This document shows, one piece after another, positions 1 through 6,971 of a stretch of 8,494 bases of DNA. The position numbers and the translations under genes are program-made. Source of the stretch: Solirubrobacteraceae bacterium. GTDB lineage: Bacteria; Actinomycetota; Thermoleophilia; Solirubrobacterales; Solirubrobacteraceae. Numbering within the stretch: position 1 is the stretch's first letter; every line of letters begins with the position of its first letter. Location: the NCBI GenBank assembly GCA_025935735.1, contig JAICUS010000241.1:1-8494 (forward strand), written 5' to 3'. The notes beneath the pieces were generated by a model. It made no database searches. It saw only the letters and a program-made list of their open reading frames with translations, and was not told where the DNA came from.

Positions 1-263
1 AGGACCTGCTGCATCACGAGGAGGAGATCGCCGCGCAGATCACGTTCAACTACGCGGTGCTCGACGAGGCGGAGACGGAGCTGCTCGGCTGCGTCTACAT
101 CGACCCGCCGGACGAGCGGCGCCCGCCCGGGACCGACGCCGTGTCCTCGTGGTGGGTGGTCGACAGCCATGCCGGCGGCCCGCTGGAGCAGGCGCTGGAC
201 GAGGCCGTGCCGCGCTGGCTAGAGGACGTCTGGGGCTTCCGCGCGGTCCACTACGGGCCGTAG
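1..263 (+). CDS. GNAT-like N-acetyltransferase, C-terminal part (5' truncated)
   Basis: The window opens inside this gene. The frame is open from base 3 and stops with TAG at 261-263, leaving 86 visible residues; the GTG at 57 is internal, not the start. The visible part has FNYAVLDEAETELLGCVYID, then SWWVVD, then a C-terminal helix with PRWLEDVWGF. A strand of the form 'LLGCVYIDP' followed by 'SWWV' is what the central beta strands of GNAT-fold proteins look like, and I recall similar small GNAT-family proteins in actinobacteria. The acetyl-CoA binding loop (R/Q-x-x-G-x-G/A) is not visible, so acetyltransferase activity is not demonstrated and the substrate is unknown. The last 45 bases (219-263) overlap the 3' end of the convergent minus-strand gene, and no terminator lies between them. 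Family assignment is moderate; that it is a coding gene is fairly sure. Confidence 0.55.
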   Translation, partial: DLLHHEEEIAAQITFNYAVLDEAETELLGCVYIDPPDERRPPGTDAVSSWWVVDSHAGGPLEQALDEAVPRWLEDVWGFRAVHYGP

Positions 264-692
264 CTCGCACTTGGCCACGAAGTGGGTGGCCAGAGCGTCG
301 CGCTCGGTGAAGGAGAGGATGTGGATCCAGGCGGCGAGCGGGCCGCCGGGGACGGCGAAGCGGCCGTGGAGCTCCATCGGCGCCGGGCCGCCCGCGTCGC
401 GATAGCTGTCCCAGGTGGCCTCGGAGGCCCGCCAGTCGACCTCGTGCTCGCACAGCGGGCGCGGGTAGAGCCCGAGCGTCTCCTCCTGCGGCGTGAGGTC
501 GAGCCGGAAGAGCCCGGGCGCGATGAGGATCGCCGCGCGGGAGCCGAACTCGACCAGGCGCGACGTGGTGATCAGCAGCCCGCCGCCCGGCAGCGCGCAC
601 GCCAGCTGGCCGAGCGCGGCGCCGGCGGCGGCCGCGCGGTCGGGGTCGAGCAGCGCGGCGAGGGCCTCGGCCGCATCGTGCGGCGGCGGCAT
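219..692 (-). CDS. Hypothetical protein downstream of prmA
   Basis: I do not recognise the family. With the ATG at 692 the product is 157 aa. It begins PPPHDAAEALAALLDPDRAA, an Ala-rich helical stretch, and continues with a hydrophobic strand (GGGLLITTSRLVEF). A mixed, probably soluble region follows, with LYPRPLCEHEVDW, WDSYRDAGG and an ending near AWIHILSFTERDALATHFVAKCEL. The alternation of hydrophobic strands with charged loops looks like a real protein, unlike the Arg/Pro-rich opposite-strand frames. There is no signal peptide or membrane segment. The gene starts 17 bases after the prmA stop, so the two are probably co-transcribed and perhaps translationally coupled. The ATG has no Shine-Dalgarno. 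An in-frame GTG at 737, inside prmA, is preceded by GGAGG four bases away and would give 172 aa, so the start is uncertain. The 3' end overlaps the convergent GNAT-like gene by 45 bases. Confidence 0.6.
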   Translation of the reverse strand: MPPPHDAAEALAALLDPDRAAAAGAALGQLACALPGGGLLITTSRLVEFGSRAAILIAPGLFRLDLTPQEETLGLYPRPLCEHEVDWRASEATWDSYRDAGGPAPMELHGRFAVPGGPLAAWIHILSFTERDALATHFVAKCELRPVVDRAEAPDVL

Positions 693-709
693 GGCGTCGT
701 GAGGCGGGC

Positions 710-1513
710 TCAGCGGGTCAGGTGGACGGCGATCCACTCGTCCTCCGTTCCCAGGGCCTCCCCCACCTCGCAGCCGGCGGCGCGATAGGCGGCGAGCACG
801 GCCTCGGCCTCCCCGGCCACGATCCCCGAGATCACGATGTGGCGGACCTCGGGTGTCAGTGCCGTGGCGACCCGCTCGTGCACCGGCGGCGGCGCGTTGA
901 CCAGCAGCAGCGCGGCGAGCGGGACGTCGTCGACCGCCAGGTCGGCCACGGCGCACTCGACGGCCACGGCGTTGCGCTCCACGTTCTCGCGGGCCACCTC
1001 GACCGCCACCGGCACGCGGTCGACGGCGACGACGGGCGCCCAGCCGAGCTTCGCGGCGGCGATCGCCAGCGTGCCGACGCCGCAGCCGAGGTCCGCGGCG
1101 CCGCCGGCCGGCTCGAGGTCGAGCATCAGCGCGACGCACATCTGGGTCGTCGGGTGCGAGCCCGAGCCGAACGCGCTGCCGCGGCGCTCCACCACCACGT
1201 CCATCACGCCCTCGCCCGCGGGCGGGTCCCAGGGCGAGCGGATGAGCACCCGGTCGCGCACCAGGACTCCCCCCTCGCCGAACCGCGCGCGGCGGGCGCG
1301 CCAGTCCGCCGGCACGTCCTCCTCGGACCACGCGTCGAGCGGCCCGGCCGCCGCCTCGAGCACCTCGCGCGCCGGCAGGACGCCGGCGAAGCTCGACACC
1401 TCCACCCAGCCGTCGCCCTCGCGCTCCCCCACGCCGGCGGGCAGCAGCGGGAGGACGGCGTCCAGCACGGACTCCTTGTCCGCCGCGGGGACGCGAAAGG
1501 CGAGCCGGCGCAT
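710..1513 (-). CDS. prmA: Ribosomal protein L11 methyltransferase (PrmA family)
   Basis: A cytoplasmic SAM-dependent methyltransferase; the family methylates ribosomal protein L11. The 267-aa product is slightly shorter than the usual ~290. Residues 1-100 form the substrate-recognition domain. AFGSGSHPTT at 114-123 is the PrmA hallmark seen as 'AFGTGTHPTT' in other species. DLGCGVGTLA at 141-150 is SAM motif I, with D165 ending strand 2. ISGIVAGEAEAVLAAY near 228-243 and DEWIAVHL near 258-265 match the family C terminus. The usual 'ANILA' motif after strand 4 reads VNAPPP at 205-210, which is unusual and might alter substrate positioning. I chose the ATG at 1513; a GTG at 1522 would add three residues. 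Neither has a clear Shine-Dalgarno. A TAGCGT hexamer on the minus strand (1523-1528) would place a transcript start near 1516, so the mRNA may be nearly leaderless. The hypothetical gene at 219-692 follows it. Confidence 0.88.
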   Translation of the reverse strand: MRRLAFRVPAADKESVLDAVLPLLPAGVGEREGDGWVEVSSFAGVLPAREVLEAAAGPLDAWSEEDVPADWRARRARFGEGGVLVRDRVLIRSPWDPPAGEGVMDVVVERRGSAFGSGSHPTTQMCVALMLDLEPAGGAADLGCGVGTLAIAAAKLGWAPVVAVDRVPVAVEVARENVERNAVAVECAVADLAVDDVPLAALLLVNAPPPVHERVATALTPEVRHIVISGIVAGEAEAVLAAYRAAGCEVGEALGTEDEWIAVHLTR

Positions 1514-1575
1514 CGCCGGCACACGCTAACCGGCCCGGTGACTTACCGTGGGGCCGCCCTCGCGCCGCCCCCGCA

Positions 1576-1589
1576 TGACAACGCTGTCA
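1576..1589. promoter_or_regulatory. Inverted repeat, candidate operator upstream of the rhamnosidase gene
   Basis: TGACAACGCTGTCA consists of perfect TGACA/TGTCA arms around ACGC, with a CpG at the exact centre. Symmetric sites centred on CG with TG...CA ends are typical of LacI-family sugar repressors. The N4-spaced arms could also suit a Crp/Fnr-type dimer. The centre lies about 62 bases upstream of the transcript start predicted for the rhamnosidase. No regulator gene is adjacent, so the binding protein is unknown. The site is also upstream of prmA on the other strand. Confidence 0.4.
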
Positions 1590-1601
1590 GCGCGGTGACT
1601 G

Positions 1602-1617
1602 CGAGCGGTTGCGCTCG
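1602..1617. promoter_or_regulatory. Second inverted repeat overlapping the putative -35 element
   Basis: CGAGCG and CGCTCG form perfect 6-bp arms around GTTG. The repeat begins 12 bases after the first inverted repeat ends, and it covers the TTGCGC hexamer proposed as the -35 element. Occupancy by a repressor there would block RNA polymerase. Six-base GC-only arms arise by chance fairly often in DNA of this composition, so this is weak. Confidence 0.2.
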
Positions 1618-1638
1618 GACCTGGTCGAGTTGTAGCGT
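1609..1638 (+). promoter_or_regulatory. Candidate promoter for the rhamnosidase gene
   Basis: A -35-like TTGCGC at 1609-1614 is separated by 18 bases from TAGCGT at 1633-1638, which fits the actinobacterial TAnnnT -10 pattern. Transcription would start near 1645 and leave a 5' leader of about 26 bases that includes the Shine-Dalgarno. This rests on pattern matching only. Confidence 0.4.
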
Positions 1639-1657
1639 CCGCGGCCGGGTTTCGATC

Positions 1658-1673
1658 AAGGGGGAGAGCCTTG
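1658..1673 (+). promoter_or_regulatory. Ribosome binding site that fixes the TTG start
   Basis: AAGGGGGAGA at 1658-1667 is strongly complementary to the 16S anti-Shine-Dalgarno and lies directly upstream of TTG at 1671-1673. The next residues form a textbook signal peptide. Together these settle TTG as the start, although it is the rarest of the three usual start codons. Confidence 0.75.
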
Positions 1674-4600
1674 CTCTATCGAGCGCTAGCGGCGGCGTCG
1701 GTCGCCGCCATGTTCGCAGTGCCCGCGGCCGCCCGTGCGGATGCGCCGCTCGCCGTCTCCGGCCTCACCGCGGACCGGCAGGCCGCGCCGCTCGGGCTCG
1801 GCGACGCCCGGCCGGACCTCGGCTGGAAGCTCGACGGCCCGGGCCGCGGGCGGGCGCAGTCCGCCTATCAGGTTCAGGTCACCACGGAGGCCGGCGCCGG
1901 CGTCTGGGACAGCGGCGAGGTGCACTCCTCCGCCTCGGCGAACGTCCCGTACGGCGGTCCGGCGCTGGCCTCCGCCACCCGCTACGCCTGGCGCGTGCGC
2001 GCCTGGGACGAGTCCGGGCAGCCGAGCGCCTGGAGCGCGCCCGCGACGATCGAGACCGGCCTGCTCGAGCAGTCCGACTGGAAGGGCTCGTGGATCGGCG
2101 CGCCGGCGAGCGACCTCGACCTCGGCGGCGACCACTGGATCTGGTACACGAACGACGACGCGATCAACAACCAGCCGGCCATGACCCGCTACCTGCGGGC
2201 CACGGTGACGCTGCCGCAGGCGCCCGCCACCGGCCGCTTCCTGTTCACGGTCGACGACGAGGCGGTGGTCTATGTCAACGGCGCGCAGGTGATCGACACC
2301 AAGGCCCAGCGCGACAACGACGAGAACGCCTGGCAGAAGGCGCAGCTCGTGGACGTCACGAGCGACCTGCACCAGGGCGCCAACACGATCGCCGTGCAGG
2401 TCAAGAACCGCCTCAACGGTGGCGGGTCGCAGACCCCGGCGGGCTTCATCGGCCGCTTGAAGGCGACGTTCGCGAGCAACGACCCGGTCACGCTCGACAC
2501 CTCCAGTGCCTGGAAGAGCGCGGTCACCGCCCCGCCCGGCTGGGAGCAGCCCGGCTTCGACGACTCCACCTGGACGCCGGCCCGCGTGCTGGCCGCCTAC
2601 GGCTCCGGCCCCTGGGGCGCCAACGTCTCGCTGCCGCCGCAGACCAACCCCTACCTGCGCAAGGACTTCACCACCACGAAAGCCGTGAAGAGCGCCCGCC
2701 TGTACGTCTCCGCGCTCGGCCTCTACGAGGTCCACATCAACGGCCAGAAGGTCGGCGACCAGGTCCTGGCGCCGGGCTGGACCGAATACAGCAAGCGCGT
2801 GCCGTCGCAGACCTACGACGTCACGAGCCTCCTCCACGACGGCGACAACGCGATCGGGGCGATCCTGGGCGACGGCTGGTACGCCGGCCGGCTGCAGGGC
2901 GGCCGCAAGTGGGGCGACACGCCCGCCCTGCTGGCCCAGCTCAAGATCGACTACACCGACGGCACCAGCACGCGCATCGCCACCGACGGCAGCTGGCAGG
3001 CCGGCACCGGCGGGCTGCGCGCCACCAGCATCTACGACGGCGAGAGCTACGACGCCCGCCTCGACCACCCCGGCTGGGACCAGGCCGGCTTCTCCGGCGG
3101 CTGGCCGAGCGCGATCGAGCGCACCGACTCGCCGGCCGTCGAGCCCTCGCAGGCGCCGCCGATCAAGGTCATCCAGACCCTCAAGCCGGTGGCGGTGACC
3201 CAGCCCACGCCCGGGACCTTCGTCTTCGACCTGGGCCAGAACTTCGCCGGCTGGGCCCGCCTGCACGTCGACGGCCCCGCGGGGACGAGCGTGCGGATGC
3301 GCTTCGGCGAGGTGCTCAACCCGGACGGCACGCTCTACACGGCCAACCTGCGCTCCGCCCAGCAGACCGACACCTACGTGCTGCGCGGCGGCGGCGCGGA
3401 GACCTACGAGCCCCGCTTCACGTACCACGGGTTTCGGTACGTCGAGGTCACCGGCTATCCCGGGACGCCGACGCTCGACGCCATCGACGGCCGCGTGGTC
3501 TCGACCGACCTGCCGCAGTTCGGCACGTTCACGAGCTCCAGCCCGCTGGTGAACTCGATCCAGAGCGCAATTCGCTGGGGCCAGCGCTCGAACTTCCTCG
3601 GCGTGCCCAGCGACGCCTCGCAGCGCGACGAGCGGCTCGGCTGGACGGGCGACATCCAGGCGTTCGCCTCCACCGCCTCGTTCAACGGGGACACGTCCGG
3701 CTTCCTCGGCCAGTGGCTGCAGACGCTGCGCGACTCGCAGGACGCCAACGGCGCGTTCCCCGACGTGGCGCCGGTGACCTGCTGCGGCGAGGGCACCGCG
3801 GGCTGGGGCGACGCCGGCACGGTCGTGCCGTGGGCGCTCTACCGCCACTACGGCGACCCGCGCATCCTGCAGGCGAGCTATGACTCGATGACCCGCTGGA
3901 TCGCCTACCTGAAGGCGAACTCGAACAACCTCATCCGCCCGAACGCCGGCTACGGCGACTGGCTGGCGCCGGACGGCTCGACGCCGCTGGACTTCATCGG
4001 CACGGCGTTCTTCGCCTACTCGACCGACATCGTCCGCCGGGCGGCGCTCGTGCTGGGCAAGGACGAGGACGCGGCCACCTACGCGTCGCTCTACCAGCAG
4101 ATCCGGTCGGCGTTCGACGCCCGCTGGGTGCACCCCGACGGCACGGTCGGCTCCGACAGCCAGACCTCCTACGTGCTGGCGCTGAAGTTCGGGCTGGTGC
4201 CGGATGACCTCGAGCAGAAGGCGTTCGCCCACCTGGCGGCGGACGTCGAGGGCCGCGGCGACCACCTGTCGACCGGCTTCCTCGGCACCCCGTTCCTGCT
4301 CAACGTGCTCCAGGACGGCGGCCGCGGCGACCTGGCCTACAAGGTCCTCACGCAGACGTCGTATCCGTCCTGGGGCTACGAGTTGAGCCGCGGCGCGACC
4401 ACGATCTGGGAGCGCTGGGACGGGATCAGGCCCGACGGCTCGTTCAACGACCCGGGGATGAACTCGTTCAACCACTACGGGCTGGGCTCGATCGGCGACT
4501 GGCTCTACGACGACGTCGGCGGCCTCGCGCCCGACGACGCGCAGCCGGGCTACCGCCACCTGATCGTCAAGCCGTCCGTCGGCCCGGAGCTCGACAGCGC

Positions 4601-5291
4601 GTCCTCGTCAGTGGACACGGCGTACGGGCCGGCGTCCAGCGCGTGGTCGCGTGACGGGGCCGGCCGGCTCTCCGTGCACGTCGTGGTGCCGGCCAACGCC
4701 ACCGCCGAGGTCCACCTGCCCGTGGCGGATGGCAAGCAGGCGCTGGAGAGCGGCAAGCCGGCGGCGGCGCAGCCCGGCGTGAGCTACCGCGGGACGCAGG
4801 ACGGCGACGCGGTCTACGACGTCGGCTCGGGCGACTACCGGTTCCTCGTCGCCGAGACGGACGCGGTCAGCGTGCCCGTCGGCGTCGGCGGCTCGGTGCC
4901 GCCCACGCTGGCGCTGAACCTGGGCGGCCCGGCGTCGCTGGGCACGTTCACCCCGGGCGTCACGCACGACTACACCGCGACGCTGCCCGCCACGGTCACC
5001 TCGACCGCGGCCGACGCGACGCTGACCGTCCAGGACCCGAGCGCCACCGCGCCCGGGCACCTCATGAACGGCGGCTTCGCGCTGCCGCAGCCGCTCAAGG
5101 TCTCGGCCGGCGGCGCGCCGGCTCCGGTCGGCGGCGCGAGCGACCCGACGCCGCTGAAGAGCTGGACCGGCCCCGTGAGCGCCGACCCGCTGACGATCGC
5201 GTTCGATCAGCCGGTGGACGCGGGCGACGCGCTGCGGACGGGCAACTACGCCAAGACGCTGACGTTCACGCTGGCCACGACGGCTCCGTGA
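1671..5291 (+). CDS. Secreted alpha-L-rhamnosidase, GH78 family, multidomain
   Basis: Exported inverting glycosidase expected to release terminal alpha-L-rhamnose from plant glycosides, pectin side chains or bacterial polymers. The 1206-aa product starts with a signal peptide (residues 1-23, likely cleaved after ARA). A fibronectin-III-like domain follows (about 27-128), then a jelly-roll module (about 137-325) placed where Streptomyces avermitilis SaRha78A carries its rhamnose-binding CBM67. Next are the Bac_rhamnosid_N domain (about 326-490, with HINGQKVGDQVLAPGWTEY), a beta domain (about 495-612), the (alpha/alpha)6 catalytic domain (about 615-950) and the C-terminal beta domain (to about 1060). 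RDERLGWTGD holds the expected general acid E654, with D648, R652, W658 and D661. WERWD holds the expected general base E914, with H935 in FNHYG. The 260-residue acid-base spacing matches my memory of SaRha78A (E636/E895). Residues about 1075-1206 add an extra beta module. There is no membrane anchor or LPxTG. No transporter or rhamnose catabolic gene is adjacent. Confidence 0.95.
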   Translation: MLYRALAAASVAAMFAVPAAARADAPLAVSGLTADRQAAPLGLGDARPDLGWKLDGPGRGRAQSAYQVQVTTEAGAGVWDSGEVHSSASANVPYGGPALASATRYAWRVRAWDESGQPSAWSAPATIETGLLEQSDWKGSWIGAPASDLDLGGDHWIWYTNDDAINNQPAMTRYLRATVTLPQAPATGRFLFTVDDEAVVYVNGAQVIDTKAQRDNDENAWQKAQLVDVTSDLHQGANTIAVQVKNRLNGGGSQTPAGFIGRLKATFASNDPVTLDTSSAWKSAVTAPPGWEQPGFDDSTWTPARVLAAYGSGPWGANVSLPPQTNPYLRKDFTTTKAVKSARLYVSALGLYEVHINGQKVGDQVLAPGWTEYSKRVPSQTYDVTSLLHDGDNAIGAILGDGWYAGRLQGGRKWGDTPALLAQLKIDYTDGTSTRIATDGSWQAGTGGLRATSIYDGESYDARLDHPGWDQAGFSGGWPSAIERTDSPAVEPSQAPPIKVIQTLKPVAVTQPTPGTFVFDLGQNFAGWARLHVDGPAGTSVRMRFGEVLNPDGTLYTANLRSAQQTDTYVLRGGGAETYEPRFTYHGFRYVEVTGYPGTPTLDAIDGRVVSTDLPQFGTFTSSSPLVNSIQSAIRWGQRSNFLGVPSDASQRDERLGWTGDIQAFASTASFNGDTSGFLGQWLQTLRDSQDANGAFPDVAPVTCCGEGTAGWGDAGTVVPWALYRHYGDPRILQASYDSMTRWIAYLKANSNNLIRPNAGYGDWLAPDGSTPLDFIGTAFFAYSTDIVRRAALVLGKDEDAATYASLYQQIRSAFDARWVHPDGTVGSDSQTSYVLALKFGLVPDDLEQKAFAHLAADVEGRGDHLSTGFLGTPFLLNVLQDGGRGDLAYKVLTQTSYPSWGYELSRGATTIWERWDGIRPDGSFNDPGMNSFNHYGLGSIGDWLYDDVGGLAPDDAQPGYRHLIVKPSVGPELDSASSSVDTAYGPASSAWSRDGAGRLSVHVVVPANATAEVHLPVADGKQALESGKPAAAQPGVSYRGTQDGDAVYDVGSGDYRFLVAETDAVSVPVGVGGSVPPTLALNLGGPASLGTFTPGVTHDYTATLPATVTSTAADATLTVQDPSATAPGHLMNGGFALPQPLKVSAGGAPAPVGGASDPTPLKSWTGPVSADPLTIAFDQPVDAGDALRTGNYAKTLTFTLATTAP

Positions 5292-5298
5292 CGTAGAA

Positions 5299-5330
5299 GG
5301 GCCGAGCGGGCCTCCGGGCCCGCTCAGCCC
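5299..5330. terminator. Hairpin between convergent genes, probable bidirectional terminator
   Basis: GAGCGGGCC at 5304-5312 pairs perfectly with GGCCCGCTC at 5317-5325 around a TCCG loop. After one C/A mismatch the stem continues with GGGC (5299-5302) and GCCC (5327-5330). It lies 8 bases after the rhamnosidase stop and covers the stop codon of the convergent tetR gene (5324-5326). There is no T-run on either side, as is common in high-GC actinobacteria, so efficiency is uncertain. Confidence 0.65.
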
Positions 5331-5932
5331 TCGTAGCGGGCCAGGCCGCGGCCGAGGCGCTCATAGGCGTGCAGCGCCTGCTCGCGCAGGTCGGCCGCCA
5401 CGTCCGCGGGGTCCTCGCCGGCCCAGACCCGGCGCATCGCGGTCCGGAACACGAGCCGGCTCGTCCACAGCAGCGCGCGCACGACGGCGGAGGCCACGAG
5501 GTCGTCCTCGTCGTCGGTGACCGCGGCCACGAGCGCCGCCGCCTCCTGCTCGTAGGCCAGCAGCAGCCGGTCGCGCAGCGCCGGGCTCGTGCGCACCAGC
5601 CCGGGCAGCGCCAGCAACTGCTCGATGGGGCCGTCCTCGAGGCGGTCCAGGAACTCCATCGTGTCGGCCTCGAAGACGTGGATCAGCGGCACGCCGGGCG
5701 GGCGCGAGCGGATCGCCTCCGCCCGCGCCTCCACGTGCTCGAGCCCGTGCGCGAAGACCAGGTCCTCCTTGGTGGGGAAGTGGTTGAAGACCGTCTTCTC
5801 CGACACGTCGGCGGCCCGCGCGACCTCGGCCACCGTCACAGCGTCGAACCCGCGGGCGTGGAAGAGCTTCATGGCAGTCGCGGCGATCGTCTCGCGCGTC
5901 TGGCGCTTCTTGCGCTCCCGGAGTCCTTCCAT
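5324..5932 (-). CDS. TetR-family transcriptional repressor of the adjacent ABC exporter
   Basis: A 202-aa DNA-binding protein of normal TetR length. Residues 1-15 are basic (LRERKKRQTRET). A first helix (IAATAMKLFHARGFDAV) leads into the helix-turn-helix at about 33-52 (TVAEVARAADVSEKTVFNHF), followed by TKEDLVF, a near-consensus TetR N-terminal domain. The rest (about 60-202) is the helical ligand-binding and dimerisation domain, which diverges within the family and does not reveal the ligand. I chose the ATG at 5932, six residues ahead of the basic stretch. In-frame TTG codons at 5950 and 5938 are possible, but no start has a Shine-Dalgarno. The gene is divergent from the ATPase/permease pair with 49 bases between start codons. 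This layout usually means that the repressor controls both itself and the pump and is released by the pump's substrate. The 3' end lies within a shared terminator hairpin. Confidence 0.92.
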   Translation of the reverse strand: MEGLRERKKRQTRETIAATAMKLFHARGFDAVTVAEVARAADVSEKTVFNHFPTKEDLVFAHGLEHVEARAEAIRSRPPGVPLIHVFEADTMEFLDRLEDGPIEQLLALPGLVRTSPALRDRLLLAYEQEAAALVAAVTDDEDDLVASAVVRALLWTSRLVFRTAMRRVWAGEDPADVAADLREQALHAYERLGRGLARYEG

Positions 5933-5941
5933 TGACAAGGC

Positions 5942-5972
5942 ACTATACAACTCGTTTCAGTCGCTGTACCTT
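5942..5972. promoter_or_regulatory. Overlapping divergent promoters with candidate TetR operator
   Basis: This AT-richer patch stands out from its surroundings. Rightward: TATACA (5944-5949), 17 bases, TACCTT (5967-5972), with a start near 5979. Leftward (minus strand): GGTACA (5965-5970), 17 bases, TATAGT (5942-5947), with a start near 5935. Each -10 overlaps the other promoter's -35, and both starts fall about 3 bases before the ATGs at 5982 and 5932. A dyad TACAAC (5946-5951) / GCTGTA (5963-5968), five of six positions symmetric, shares the centre at 5957 and is the best candidate repressor site. The -35 elements are weak (4/6 and 3/6 matches to TTGACA). Inferred from pattern only. Confidence 0.45.
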
Positions 5973-5981
5973 TACGGTCAC

Positions 5982-6967
<986 letters not shown>

Positions 6968-6971
<4 letters not shown>

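Noticed and set aside
722..3883. 1053-codon plus-strand open frame running across prmA and the rhamnosidase
   Set aside because: It is out of frame with both real genes, rich in Arg/Ala/Gly/His, and crosses an intergenic control region. It is a composition artefact.
1686..4559. 957-codon open frame antisense to the rhamnosidase gene
   Set aside because: Its product is a Val/Ala/Arg/Gly-rich low-complexity string with no recognisable domain. Long antisense frames are expected opposite GC-rich genes, and the plus-strand frame has an intact GH78 protein with catalytic residues.
5932..5937. Perfect TTGACA on the plus strand as a -35 for the ABC operon
   Set aside because: No acceptable -10 lies 16-19 bases downstream (the hexamers there are like TTTCAG). 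The hexamer overlaps the tetR start codon, and the TATACA/TACCTT pair fits better.
5589..5981. N-terminal extension of the ABC ATPase (open frame upstream of 5982)
   Set aside because: The upstream part is antisense to tetR and Ser/Arg-rich. The ABC domain starts immediately after the ATG at 5982, and the extension would cross the divergent promoter region.
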